NCBI RefSeq assembly: GCF_023898865.1
Contig: NZ_JAGSOV010000061.1
Coordinates: 61,056-125,055 of the forward strand
DNA: 64,000 bases
Source: Pseudonocardia humida
Lineage (GTDB): Bacteria > Actinomycetota > Actinomycetes > Mycobacteriales > Pseudonocardiaceae
Reading direction: 5' to 3'
Both the position numbers and the translations under genes were made by a program. Of this stretch, positions 33,090 to 42,210 are shown one piece after another. Each line of letters opens with the position of its first letter. The first letter of the stretch is position 1. Under the pieces are notes generated by a model. The model had not been told where the DNA came from. It saw only the letters and a list, made by a program, of their open reading frames with translations, and made no database searches.

Positions 33090-34304
33090 TCAGACCACCG
33101 CGACGGCGATCGCCGGCCCGAACGCGGCCCCCAACAGATAGCAGAGGGTGAACAGGGACAGCGCGGGTCCCCGGTCCGCCGCGGGCACCGCGTCGCCCGC
33201 CCGCAGACCCAGCGCGCCCTGGCCGGTGGACGCGGTGACCGACCCCAGCAGCATCGCGGCGAACAGCGCCACCGCAGAGCCGCTCGCGGCGATGAGCGCG
33301 GCGGCGATCAGCGCGAGGGCCGGCAGCACGAGCACGACGGCCCGGTACCGCAGCCCGGCCGTCGCGGGCACGAGCAGCAGGGCGAGCAGCCCGCCGGCGA
33401 GGTACGGGCCGAGCAGCGCGGTGCCGAGCTGGTCCGCGTCCCAGCCGGTGGCCGTCGCGAGCAACGGCGGTGCCGCGTACACGATCGCGAAGTTCACCAC
33501 CGCCAGCCCGAACGCGACCGCGCTCGCCAGCAGGAACCGGACGGAGCGCGGCACCGACCCGGGTACGACACCGGTCGGGTGCCGGCGGGCGTGCCGCGCC
33601 AGCAGCAGCCCGGACCCGAGGGCCACCGCCGCCGCGGCCGCGGCCCACACCACCGGCAGCGCCGTGAGCACGGCGAGCGCACTCACCGTGAGCACCAGGA
33701 GCGCGACGCCGGACGCATCGCGCGGCCCGGACGCGACCGGGGGCTGCGCACCGCGAGCCGCGGCCGGTACCGCGAGCAGGGCGAGCAGCGGCAGCACGAG
33801 CGCCGCCCGCCAGCCCAGCGCGTCCGCGACCTGGCTCCCGACGAGGGGCGCGACCGCACCGAACGAGGCCAGTGCGCCGGACACGGTGCCCATGGCGGTC
33901 GGTCCGACGGCCATCCCGATCGCGGTGACGGTCAGCCCCACACCACCGAGCGCCTGCAGGGCGCACCCGGCCAGGACGAGCACCAGGTGGGGTAGCGCGG
34001 TGGAGGCCAGCACGAGCAGGGCGCCGGTGACGACGAGCGCCGACGAGAACGCGAGCGTCGTGCGCCCGCCGTGGCGTGCGAGGGCCCGGCCGGCCAGTGG
34101 GCTGCCGACCGCGATCCCCCAGCCGAACGCCGTGACCAGGGTGGCCGTGCTCCCGGCCGATGTGCCGAGCGCCGCCGCGATGTCGTCCAGCACGAGCGCG
34201 GGTGCGGTGATGCCGAACGACAGCGGCCCGGCGAGCAGCGCCAGCCAACCCAGCGCGACCGGACGGCCCCGCGTGCGGCCGGCAGCGGTGGCGGGCAGGC
34301 TCAT
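33090..34304 (-). CDS. MFS transporter (drug-efflux type, 12 TM)
   Basis: A 404-residue protein with about twelve hydrophobic helices. The loop between helices 2 and 3 reads GSPLAGRALARHGGRTTLAF, a relaxed MFS motif A, and the central break falls near residue 200. It belongs with the sugar/chloramphenicol-type efflux permeases (inferred from length and motifs). Its ATG overlaps the stop of an NADPH-dependent FMN reductase (ATGA, 34301-34304). A second FMN-reductase/MFS pair lies in mirror image at 38.4-40.6 kb. Likely export of a redox-active or toxic compound; substrate unknown. Confidence 0.87.
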   Translation of the reverse strand: MSLPATAAGRTRGRPVALGWLALLAGPLSFGITAPALVLDDIAAALGTSAGSTATLVTAFGWGIAVGSPLAGRALARHGGRTTLAFSSALVVTGALLVLASTALPHLVLVLAGCALQALGGVGLTVTAIGMAVGPTAMGTVSGALASFGAVAPLVGSQVADALGWRAALVLPLLALLAVPAAARGAQPPVASGPRDASGVALLVLTVSALAVLTALPVVWAAAAAAVALGSGLLLARHARRHPTGVVPGSVPRSVRFLLASAVAFGLAVVNFAIVYAAPPLLATATGWDADQLGTALLGPYLAGGLLALLLVPATAGLRYRAVVLVLPALALIAAALIAASGSAVALFAAMLLGSVTASTGQGALGLRAGDAVPAADRGPALSLFTLCYLLGAAFGPAIAVAVV

Positions 34305-34909
34305 CGGACGTAGGGCTGCTCGGTGCGGGCGGCACGCAGCGCGGTCCCCCACCACGCCAGCCGGTCGAGGGCGAGCTCCAGGGCGCGGACCGCGCCCGGG
34401 TCGCACACCCACCCGTTCTCGTCGAGCGCGCCGTCTTCCAGCCCCAGGCACACGGTGTCGCGCAGCACCTGGACGTGCAGCTCCCCGAACACCAGGCGAA
34501 GCTGCTCGGCCGCGCGCAGCCCGCGGGCCTTGCCCCCGTAGGCGACCACAGCGACCGGCTTGGCGAACCACTCCTGCCGCACGGCGTCGATGGCGTGCTT
34601 GAGCGAGGCCGGGATCCCGCGGTTGTACTCCGGCGTGACGACGACGAAGGCGTCGGCGCCCTCCACCCGCTCGGCCCAGGCCCGCAGCCCGGGGGTCGGG
34701 TCGTCGGGCAGGTCGGGGGGCAGGTCGAGGTCGCGCAGGTCGACGACGTCGATCTGCAGGTCGGCGCGCCGCTCGGCGTGGCTCGCGGCCCAGCGGGCGA
34801 CGGAGCTGCCCACCCGCCCCTCGCGCACGCTGCCGATGACCAGCGCGACGCGCAGCGGGCCTCCGGACGCGGTCGGACGGGGATCGGGGAGCTCTAGGGC
34901 GGTGGACAT
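34301..34909 (-). CDS. NADPH-dependent FMN reductase (flavodoxin-like)
   Basis: A 202-residue protein of the NADPH-dependent FMN reductase family. The phosphate-binding loop reads LVIGSVREGRVGSSVARW near residues 24-41, the flavin-side loop VVVTPEYNRGIPASLKHAID near 90-109, and the third loop VAYGGKARGLRAAEQLR. These enzymes bind FMN and use NADPH to reduce quinones, azo or nitro compounds or to supply reduced flavin. GAGGAGAG precedes the ATG. It is coupled to the MFS gene by ATGA. Its close relative at 38419 sits in a mirrored module on the other side of the SARP regulator, which suggests duplication of the reductase-exporter pair. Confidence 0.92.
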   Translation of the reverse strand: MSTALELPDPRPTASGGPLRVALVIGSVREGRVGSSVARWAASHAERRADLQIDVVDLRDLDLPPDLPDDPTPGLRAWAERVEGADAFVVVTPEYNRGIPASLKHAIDAVRQEWFAKPVAVVAYGGKARGLRAAEQLRLVFGELHVQVLRDTVCLGLEDGALDENGWVCDPGAVRALELALDRLAWWGTALRAARTEQPYVR

Positions 34910-35068
34910 CTCTCTCCTCGGGTGGGTGTGCAGGACTCACCCCGGAGGCGCGAGATCCGACCTCACACCCGTGAGAAGCCGCCGCACCGTCGCCTCTCCG
35001 ACCCCCCGCCGCACCCCTCTCCCGCCGGCAACCCCGGTGGGGCGCGCTCGCCGCATCGGACGGGCGGG

Positions 35069-38000
35069 TCAGCCACGACCCTGGACGAGTTCGGCGGGAG
35101 CGTCGGCCTCCCCGCCGGCGACCACGGTCGCGAATCCGGTCCCCAGCGCGGCGCGGACGACTCCCGTGATCCGTTCGACGTCGCCCCGCTCCGCAGGCGG
35201 AAGCGGTCCACCGGCGGCTTCCCGGCTGCGGGCTGCGGCTGCGAGCAGCCGTGCGGCGCGGTGGTGCTCGCCGGCGAGCGCGTCCGCGCCGGCGAGCCCG
35301 TCGAGGGCGCGCGCTGCCATGCGGGCGTCTCTGCCGGCGAGTGCGGCCGCATAGCCGTCCCGGTGCAGGACGCGCGCCGCTTCCGCGTCGCCGCGCAACT
35401 CGGCGATGAACCCGAGTTCGGTCAGGATCAGGGCCGCGTTCGCGTGCGCGTCGACCTGGCGGTCCCAGTCGAGCCAGCGGCGCAGGTGGGCTTCGGCCGC
35501 GTCGAGCTCGCCCTCAGCGCGCGCGAGGAGTGCGAGCCCGACGTCGGCGTACTCCTCCGCGAACCGGATCGCGTGCTCCGCGGCGAGGCGTCGGCCCTGC
35601 TCGATGAACGCACGGGCCTGCTCGTGGTCACCGGTCAGCAGCGCGATCCGGCCGAGGCCGGACGCCCAGAACGACGCCTCGGCCCACAGGCCCAGCTCCT
35701 CGGAGGTCCGCAGCGCCTTCCGGTGCAGTCGCGCGGCCCGGTCGTAGTCGCCGGTGAGCCTGGCCAGGTCGGCGAGGCCCTGCATGGCGATGAGCTGCCC
35801 CCAGCGGTCACCGAGCGCTCGGAACATCGCGAGGCTCTGTTCGCTGTCGCGGGCGACCGCGGCCAGATCGCCCTTGGCCAGCGCCTGGACGGCGCGGACG
35901 CCGAGCGCTGCCGCGATGCCCCACTGGTCGCCCAGGGCAAGGAACGTGGCCAGCCCGCGCTCCACGAGCTCCTCGCCCAGGCCCGTCTCGCCGACGCCGA
36001 AGGTCAGCCCGTAGCCGATCATCCATTCGGCGTGCGCTCGCGCGTGCGGGTCGTCGACCCCGTCGAACGGTTCCAGAGCCGCCTCGGCCACGGCGGTGGG
36101 TTCGGCGGCCTCGCCGGCACCGAGCAGGATGGCCGCATGCGCTGCGACGGCCCGGGCGCGAGCCACGGAGGGTGCCTCGCCGTCGAGGGCCAGCGCCGTC
36201 GCCAACGACCGGCTGCCCTCGCTGAGCCTGCCGCGCAGGACCCAGTACCAGGTCAGCGCATTGACCAGGCGCAGCGCGAGCACCGCACCGCGGTCGCCGA
36301 CCGCCGACTCGAGCGCGCTGCGCAGGTTGCCGGTCTCGGCGTCCAACCGGTCGAGCCACGTCCGCTGACCGGGACCGCGCAGCTGCGACGCGGCGCGTTC
36401 GGCGAGCGCGGTGTAGTAGCGGCCGTGGCGCTCCCGCAGCCACGACAGCTCGTCGATGGCGCCGGCACGCTCGCGCCCGTACGCCGCGACCGACTCCAGC
36501 AGCCGGTACCGGTGCCCGTCGGCGTGCGCATCGACGCCGACCAGCGAGCGGTCCACCAACCGGGCCAGCACCTCCGGGATGTCGCCGGCCGGCAGGTCGT
36601 CCCCGGAGCAGATCGACCCGGCGGCCTCCAGCGCGAAGCTGCCCGAGTGCACAGCCACCCGGCGGAGCAGGATCCGCTCGGGCTCGTCGAGCAGCTCCCA
36701 GCTCCAGTCGATCACCGCCCGCAGGGTCTGCTGCCGCGGCGGCGAGTCCCGGTACCCGGAGGCCAGCAGCCGGAACCTGTCGGACAGCCGCGAGGCGAGC
36801 TCGCGCACCCCGAGCGCCCGGACCCGCGCGGCCGCGAGCTCGAGCGCCAGCGGGATCCCGTCGAGGCCCCGGCAGATCGCGGCGACGTCCGCGGCGTTGC
36901 TCCGGTCGAGCACGAACCCGGGCGCCGCGGCGGTGGCGCGGACCTCGAACAGCTGCACAGCCGCTGAGCGACGCACGACCCCGAGGTCGGTGGCGGCCGC
37001 AGGGTCGGGCAGGGCCAGGGGCTCGACCACCTGCAGCAGCTCACCGGGGACGCGCAGCGGCTCCTGACTGGTCGCCAGGATCCGCAGACCGGTAGCCGCC
37101 TCCAGCAGCCGCGCGGCCAGCGTGGCGACGGGGTCGGCCAGACCTTCGCAGTTGTCCAGGATCAGCAGCAGCTGCTTGGCGCCCAGAGCCGCGGCCAGGA
37201 CGTTCACGGGGTCGGCGCGCGCCGCGGGCGCCCAGATGTCGGGACGCATGTCGAGGACGGCCATGATCGCGCCGGCGAGTGCGGCCGGGCCCTGGGCTGC
37301 CCGGCCCCCGAGTGAGGCCAGCTCCACCAACCACACCCCGTCGGGGAAGGTGCCGGCCATCCCGCCTGCGGTCTCCACCGCCAGCCGCGTCTTCCCGACA
37401 CCGCCCGGTCCGGTGAGGGTCACCAACCGACCCGACGCCAACAGCGACCGCGCGGCGGCGACCGCATCCTCACGGCCGATCAGGTCGGTGAGCGGGGTGG
37501 GCAGGTTCGTCGACATCCGGGCCGCGGCGGGAGGGTCGGCCGGCGCGTCGAGTTCCGGGGCGCGCCGCAGGATGGCCTGTTGCAGTGCGGCCAGTTCCGG
37601 ACCGGGTTCCAGGCCCTGCTCGTCGACCAGCCGCGACCTCAGCTGGTGGTAGCTGTCGAGGGCCTCGCTCTGCCGGCCGGCGCGGTACAGGGCCCGCATG
37701 TGCACCTCCCGCAGCCTCGACCGCAGGGGATGCTGCGCGACCACGTCGCTCAGCTCACCGGCCAGCAGGTGGTGCTCGCCCAACTCGAGCCGCGCGGCGG
37801 CCTGCTCCTCGAGCGCGACCAGCCGTGCCTCCTCCAGTCGCACGATCGCCGCCCGGGCGAAGGCCTCGCCCGCGAAGTCCGCCAACGCGTCACCGCGCCA
37901 CAGCGCCAGCGCGTCACCCAGCAGCCCCGCCCCGGTCCTCGGGTCGGGAGCCCGCCGCGCCCGCTCGGTCAGGGCGTGGAACCGGTCGGCGTCGACCGAG

Positions 38001-38296
38001 TCGGCCTCGACCTGCAGCAGGTACCCGCCCTGCCGGTAGGCCACGAGACCTCGGCCACCCGGCTCGGCCGCGTCCAGCACCCGTCGCAGCTGCGACACCT
38101 TGCCCTGCAGGGTGTTGGCGGGGTTGGCGGGCAGCGCCGCGCCCCAGAGGTCGTCGATCAGCCGCTCGGCGGACACCAGCCGGCCGCGGTGCACCAGCAG
38201 GTGGGCCAACAGCGCACGGACCTTCAGCTCGGGCAGCCTCACCGGCCGGCCGTCGGCCGTCCACACCGCCAGTGGACCGAGCAGCCCGAAGTGCAC
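35069..38296 (-). CDS. SARP/BTAD-type transcriptional regulator with ATPase and TPR domains
   Basis: A 1075-residue regulator started at GTG 38296 so that it begins with the winged-helix strand VHFGLLGPLAVWTADGRPV. The OmpR-like DNA-binding domain (1-95) includes LKVRALLAHLLVHRGRLVSA then LIDDLWG. The BTAD helical domain (about 100-240) follows. The NB-ARC/STAND ATPase has Walker A GPGGVGKTRLA near residue 300 and LLILDNCEGL as Walker B. The rest is TPR-like helices. Large SARPs of the AfsR type activate secondary metabolism or detoxification operons. It is divergent (122 bases) from an FMN-reductase/MFS/imine-reductase operon, the most likely target (inference). Confidence 0.92.
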   Translation of the reverse strand: MHFGLLGPLAVWTADGRPVRLPELKVRALLAHLLVHRGRLVSAERLIDDLWGAALPANPANTLQGKVSQLRRVLDAAEPGGRGLVAYRQGGYLLQVEADSVDADRFHALTERARRAPDPRTGAGLLGDALALWRGDALADFAGEAFARAAIVRLEEARLVALEEQAAARLELGEHHLLAGELSDVVAQHPLRSRLREVHMRALYRAGRQSEALDSYHQLRSRLVDEQGLEPGPELAALQQAILRRAPELDAPADPPAAARMSTNLPTPLTDLIGREDAVAAARSLLASGRLVTLTGPGGVGKTRLAVETAGGMAGTFPDGVWLVELASLGGRAAQGPAALAGAIMAVLDMRPDIWAPAARADPVNVLAAALGAKQLLLILDNCEGLADPVATLAARLLEAATGLRILATSQEPLRVPGELLQVVEPLALPDPAAATDLGVVRRSAAVQLFEVRATAAAPGFVLDRSNAADVAAICRGLDGIPLALELAAARVRALGVRELASRLSDRFRLLASGYRDSPPRQQTLRAVIDWSWELLDEPERILLRRVAVHSGSFALEAAGSICSGDDLPAGDIPEVLARLVDRSLVGVDAHADGHRYRLLESVAAYGRERAGAIDELSWLRERHGRYYTALAERAASQLRGPGQRTWLDRLDAETGNLRSALESAVGDRGAVLALRLVNALTWYWVLRGRLSEGSRSLATALALDGEAPSVARARAVAAHAAILLGAGEAAEPTAVAEAALEPFDGVDDPHARAHAEWMIGYGLTFGVGETGLGEELVERGLATFLALGDQWGIAAALGVRAVQALAKGDLAAVARDSEQSLAMFRALGDRWGQLIAMQGLADLARLTGDYDRAARLHRKALRTSEELGLWAEASFWASGLGRIALLTGDHEQARAFIEQGRRLAAEHAIRFAEEYADVGLALLARAEGELDAAEAHLRRWLDWDRQVDAHANAALILTELGFIAELRGDAEAARVLHRDGYAAALAGRDARMAARALDGLAGADALAGEHHRAARLLAAAARSREAAGGPLPPAERGDVERITGVVRAALGTGFATVVAGGEADAPAELVQGRG

Positions 38297-38418
38297 GCCA
38301 CAACGGTAACGCTGCCCGTGCTCCGGACCGTGCTGCGCGGCAGCCGAGCGACAGCCGACCGGCAGCCGACCCACAGGCCCGCTCGCGACAGTGGTGCAGC
38401 GGACGGAGGTGAGGGGTC

Positions 38419-39057
38419 ATGAGCGTGGAACGGCTGCGGGTGGTGGTCATCATCGGCAGCATCCGTCGGGGCAGGTTCGGCCCGACCGCGGCCGGCTGGT
38501 TCGCCGCGCACGCGAGCGAGCGCGACGACGTCGAGGTGGACGTGGTCGACCTCGCCGAGGCGTGGCTGCCCGAGGTGCTGCCCGACGTGCGCGCCCGCCT
38601 GCCCACCCCACAGCCGGTCCGGGACCTCGCCCCGTGGCTGGCTGCGGCCGACGCGTTCGTGGTCGTCACCCCGGAGTACAACCACGGTTTCCCGGGGGCG
38701 CTCAAGAACGCGATCGACTGGTTCCGGGAGGAGTGGCGGGCCAAGCCGGTCGCCTTCGTGTGCTACGGCGGCCCGGCCGGGGGCCTGCGAGCGGTCGAGC
38801 AGCTGCGCCTGGTCTTCACGGCGGTCGGCGCGGTGCCGATCCGCGAGACCGTCAGCCTCCGCGACCACCGCGACCGGTTCGACTCCGCGGGTCGCCCCCT
38901 CGACCGCGGCACGACGAACGCGGCCGCCACGGCGCTGCTCGGCCAGCTGACCTGGTGGGCCGCACTGCTGCGCGACAACCGAGCCGGCCCGCCGCCGGAC
39001 ACCCGCTGCGACGTGCCACCCGACAACCATCCCCTTCCCCGAGGACCGCACCGATGA
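38419..39057 (+). CDS. NADPH-dependent FMN reductase (flavodoxin-like)
   Basis: A 212-residue homologue of the protein at 34301: phosphate loop VVIIGSIRRGRFGPTAAGWF, flavin loop VVVTPEYNHGFPGALKNAID and third loop VCYGGPAGGLRAVEQLRLVF. Expected activity is FMN-dependent reduction using NADPH. GGAGGTGAGG lies upstream of the ATG. Its stop overlaps the start of a DHA2-type exporter (ATGA, 39054-39057), repeating the reductase-exporter coupling of the other module in mirror image. The C-terminal ~25 residues are Pro/Arg-rich and probably disordered. Divergent from the SARP gene. Confidence 0.92.
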   Translation: MSVERLRVVVIIGSIRRGRFGPTAAGWFAAHASERDDVEVDVVDLAEAWLPEVLPDVRARLPTPQPVRDLAPWLAAADAFVVVTPEYNHGFPGALKNAIDWFREEWRAKPVAFVCYGGPAGGLRAVEQLRLVFTAVGAVPIRETVSLRDHRDRFDSAGRPLDRGTTNAAATALLGQLTWWAALLRDNRAGPPPDTRCDVPPDNHPLPRGPHR

Positions 39058-40631
39058 CCTCCCACGTTGCACCTCCGCAGCCGCCGCGCGCCGGCACGCG
39101 CGAGTGGCTCGGACTGGCCGTGCTCACCCTCACCACCCTGCTCCTCGCCCTCGACGCGAGCGTCCTCTTCCTGGCGTTGCCCCATCTCAGCGCGGACCTG
39201 CGGCCAAGCAGCACCCAACTGCTGTGGATCATGGACAGCTACGGGTTCATGATCGCCGGGTTCCTGGTCACGATGGGCACCCTCGGGGACCGGATCGGCC
39301 GGCGCCGGCTCCTGATGGCCGGCGCGGCCGCGTTCACCGCCGCCTCGGTGGTCGCCGCGTACTCGACCAGCGCGGAGATGCTGATCGCGACCCGTGCGCT
39401 GCTGGGGCTCGCCGGCGCGACCATGATGCCGTCCACGCTCGCGCTGATCAGCACCATGTTCCGGGACCGCAGGCAACGGGGCATGGCCATCGCGGTCTGG
39501 ATGGCCAGCTTCTCCGGCGGCACGCTCATCGGCCCGGTGGTCGGCGGGGCGCTGCTGGAGAACTTCTGGTGGGGCTCGGTGTTCCTGCTCGGCGTCCCGG
39601 TGGTGGTGCTGCTCCTGGTCACCGCGCCGCTGCTGCTCCCCGAGTACCGGGCACCGGGCGCCGCGCGGGTGGATCTGACGAGCGTCGCGCTGTCGCTGGC
39701 GGCGATCCTGCCGGTCGTCTTCGGGCTCAAGGAACTGGCCGCCGGCGGACCGGCGTGGCTGCCGGTGCTCTCGATCGTGGCCGGCGCGGTGTTCGGCACG
39801 GTGTTCGTGCGCCGGCAGCGTGCTCTGCCCGACCCGCTGCTGGACGTCGGCCTGTTCGCCGATCGCACCTTCCGCGCCGCGCTCGGCGTGCTGACGGTCG
39901 GGATGGCGACGCTCGCCGGCACCTACCTGTTCGTCACCCAGTACCTGCAGCTGGTCGCCGGGTTGTCGCCGCTGCAGGCCGGCACGTGGATGATCCCCGC
40001 CGCGGTGGGCGAGATCGTCGGCGCCCTCCTCGCCCCGGTGATCGCGCGCCGGGTGCCGCCGGCCTACGTCGTCGGGGCCGGACTGACGACCTCGGCGATC
40101 GGCTACCTCGTCCTCACCCAGGTCGACGCCACCACCGGGCTCGCGGTGCTGATGGCGGGCACCGTCGTCGCCTTCATCGGGAGCGCCCCGATGATGGCCC
40201 TGAGCATGGACCTGATCGTCGCCTCTGCCCCGCAGGAGAAGGCGGGGCAGGCGGCCGCGATGTCGGAGACCAGCGGTGAGCTCGGGGTGTCGGTCGGCAT
40301 CGCCGTACTCGGGAGCGTGGGGACCGCGGTCTACCGCAACCACGTCGCCGACTCCGTGCCCGCCGGCCTCCCGCCCGAGGCCGCCGCTGCCACTGCGGAC
40401 GGTCTCCCCGCTGCGGTCGCAGCGGCTGAGCGGTTGCCCGGTCAGCTCGGCACCGCGCTGCTCGAACCTGCCCGCGCGGCGTTCACCAGCGGGCTGAACG
40501 CCGCCGCCGCCCTCACCGCCGCCCTCGCGCTCACCCTCGCCGTCGTCGCGGTGACCGTGCTCCGCCACGTCCGTCCGGTCGGCGCGGACACCGACGACGC
40601 GCAGGGCGACCGGGCCCCGAGTTCTCACTGA
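39054..40631 (+). CDS. DHA2-family MFS drug-efflux transporter (14 TM)
   Basis: A 525-residue transporter with about fourteen hydrophobic helices. Typical DHA2/QacA-like features are the first-helix block TLLLALDASVLFLALPHLSA, motif A-like GTLGDRIGRRRLL, the LLGLAGATMMPSTLALI helix and a motif-C-like stretch FSGGTLIGPVVGGAL. It would export hydrophobic or cationic compounds using the proton gradient. It is translationally coupled to the preceding FMN reductase and followed by an imine-reductase-like gene 13 bases later. The operon probably combines chemical reduction with extrusion (inference). Confidence 0.93.
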   Translation: MTSHVAPPQPPRAGTREWLGLAVLTLTTLLLALDASVLFLALPHLSADLRPSSTQLLWIMDSYGFMIAGFLVTMGTLGDRIGRRRLLMAGAAAFTAASVVAAYSTSAEMLIATRALLGLAGATMMPSTLALISTMFRDRRQRGMAIAVWMASFSGGTLIGPVVGGALLENFWWGSVFLLGVPVVVLLLVTAPLLLPEYRAPGAARVDLTSVALSLAAILPVVFGLKELAAGGPAWLPVLSIVAGAVFGTVFVRRQRALPDPLLDVGLFADRTFRAALGVLTVGMATLAGTYLFVTQYLQLVAGLSPLQAGTWMIPAAVGEIVGALLAPVIARRVPPAYVVGAGLTTSAIGYLVLTQVDATTGLAVLMAGTVVAFIGSAPMMALSMDLIVASAPQEKAGQAAAMSETSGELGVSVGIAVLGSVGTAVYRNHVADSVPAGLPPEAAAATADGLPAAVAAAERLPGQLGTALLEPARAAFTSGLNAAAALTAALALTLAVVAVTVLRHVRPVGADTDDAQGDRAPSSH

Positions 40632-40644
40632 TGGAAGGAACGAC

Positions 40645-41514
40645 ATGACGACGACGACAACGCCAGTCACCGTGCTCGGCCTCGGCGCCATGGGGTCGGC
40701 GATCGCGAAGACGTTCGTCGACCGCGGACATCGCACGACGGTCTGGAACCGGACCGCGAGCAGGAGCGCGCCGCTGGTCGACGCCGGCGCGGCGGCGGCC
40801 GCGACCGCTGCGGAGGCCGCGGCGGCGAGCCCGCTCGTCGTGGTCTGCCTGCTCGACGGCACAGCGGTCGACGAAGTACTGGCTGCGGTCGAGGGTGCGG
40901 TTGCCGGCAAGGTGCTGGTGAACCTCACGAGCGGCTCCCCCGCGCGGGCGCGGGCGAACGAACGCTGGGCCCGCGACCGCGGGGCCGACTACCTCGACGG
41001 CAAGATCATGGGCGATCCACCGTACGTGGGTACCCCGAACGTCATGTTCGCGTTCAGCGGTTCCCGCAGCGCGTTCGAGGCTCACGGATCGACGCTGCGG
41101 CAACTGGGCACCGTGGCCTACCACGGCGAAGACCCAGGATCGGCCGCCGTCGAGTTCATGGCCCAGGTCGCGGTGGGTTACGAGTTCCTCATCGGCTTCC
41201 TGCACACGCTCCGACTCGTTCAGGCGGAAGGCGTCGACGTCGCCGAGTTCGCGGAGCGCGTCGCCGGCTCGCTGGCCGGCTACCCGCCGTTGTTGACCTC
41301 GTTCGGCAAGGCGGTCAAGAGCGGCGAGTACGGACCCGACCTCGGTTCGCTCGACGTCCAGGCCGCACTCATGGACGACATGATCAGCCACCGGGAATCC
41401 CTCGGCGTGGAGTCCGTGCGGATGCGGGAGGTCAAGGAGCTGATGGATCGTCGGATCGCCGACGGGCACGGCGATCAGGGCTTCTCGAGCTTGTTCGAGT
41501 TGTTGGCGAGATGA
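40645..41514 (+). CDS. imine-reductase-like NAD(P)-dependent oxidoreductase
   Basis: A 289-residue protein. The Rossmann motif VLGLGAMGSAIA is near residues 10-21 with WNRT following strand 2 (NADP preference). Then come VNLTSGSPARARANERWA, YLDGKIMGDPPYVGTP and FAFSGS, close to the imine-reductase pattern 'YLDGxIMxxPxxxGxP'. The catalytic Lys helix of 3-hydroxyisobutyrate dehydrogenases is absent, supporting the imine-reductase branch of this superfamily. I could not place the usual Asp/Tyr proton donor with confidence; the aligned position seems non-polar (Phe near 171), so activity may differ. GGAAGGA precedes the ATG, 13 bases after the exporter gene. Confidence 0.83.
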   Translation: MTTTTTPVTVLGLGAMGSAIAKTFVDRGHRTTVWNRTASRSAPLVDAGAAAAATAAEAAAASPLVVVCLLDGTAVDEVLAAVEGAVAGKVLVNLTSGSPARARANERWARDRGADYLDGKIMGDPPYVGTPNVMFAFSGSRSAFEAHGSTLRQLGTVAYHGEDPGSAAVEFMAQVAVGYEFLIGFLHTLRLVQAEGVDVAEFAERVAGSLAGYPPLLTSFGKAVKSGEYGPDLGSLDVQAALMDDMISHRESLGVESVRMREVKELMDRRIADGHGDQGFSSLFELLAR

Positions 41515-41629
41515 TCGTGGCCATCGCCACGAGCCGGCCGGTCACACCGGACGCGGGACGTACCTGATCACTCGACGCCGACGAGGCGGTCGGCCAGGTT
41601 GAACCCAGGACACGCGATCGCGGGCCGGG

Positions 41630-41760
41630 TCAGCTCGGCGCGCTGCCGATCACCTCGAGCCACCGCTGGGTGTCGAAGCTGGTCCGGAACCCTGCGATCT
41701 CGCCCCCGGCGAAGCGCCACACGTGGATGAAGGGCGCGTCGAGGTCGCGGGCACTGGCGA
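41630..41760 (-). pseudogene. SnoaL-like (NTF2-fold) fragment
   Basis: The minus strand carries only the last ~43 residues of a SnoaL-like/NTF2-fold protein (DLDAPFIHVWRFAGGEIAGF then RTSFDTQRWLEVIG) ending at a stop near 41630. The FxHVWRFxxGxIxxFRxxxDT pattern is the family's C-terminal strand pair. The N-terminal two thirds are missing, and the neighbouring SRPBCC gene begins where they would be. The rest of 41515-41768 shows nothing else. Confidence 0.6.
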
Positions 41761-41768
41761 GCCACGAA

Positions 41769-42209
41769 CTACGAGCTGAGCGCAGCACGCAGGCCGGCGA
41801 TCCCGCCCGCGTAGACGTCATCGGCGAACATGCGGTTGAGGGCCTCTTCCTGGCCCGCGTCGGCGTCGTACTCCGACCACCACTCCACGAAGGACTCGCC
41901 GGTGTCGGTGACCGGTGCGACCCGGACGGTCGAGACGTAGCGGCGGACGTCGAACGGGTTCGCGCCGGTGAAGCAGTAGGTCAGGGTGCGATCGGTGTCG
42001 TCGAGGTGGACCAGCCGCTCGTCGAACGGGTCGCCGCCGGCCGCGAGGGTGAGCCTGCGGACGGCGCCGACCTGCCCGTCGACCCCCTCGACGAGCTCGC
42101 TGTGCCCGATCGCGGGCAGGAAGTTCGGCAGGCCGTTGAAGTCCCGGAGCAGGGCCCAGACCTTGTCGGCTGGCGCGGCGACGACTCCACTGGCGTACGG
42201 GCGCGGCAT
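41769..42209 (-). CDS. SRPBCC (START/Bet v1-like) family protein
   Basis: A 146-residue soluble protein of the PYR/SRPBCC fold. It begins ASGVVAAPADKVWALLRDFN, the usual first strand and helix pair, continues GHSELVEGVDGQVGAVRRLT and RTLTYCFTGANPF, and ends with the long C-terminal helix EEALNRMFADDVYAGGIAGL. Such proteins bind hydrophobic ligands or act as cyclases/hydrolases. It starts one base after the stop of the TIM-barrel gene upstream, so it belongs to the three-gene operon with the Tm-1-like protein. Ligand unknown. Confidence 0.88.
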   Translation of the reverse strand: MPRPYASGVVAAPADKVWALLRDFNGLPNFLPAIGHSELVEGVDGQVGAVRRLTLAAGGDPFDERLVHLDDTDRTLTYCFTGANPFDVRRYVSTVRVAPVTDTGESFVEWWSEYDADAGQEEALNRMFADDVYAGGIAGLRAALSS

Positions 42210-42210
42210 G

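Noticed and set aside
35069..38296. Possibility that the SARP protein is a kinase or an NLR-type defence protein
   Set aside because: The OmpR-like DNA-binding and BTAD domains at the N-terminus identify it as a regulator.
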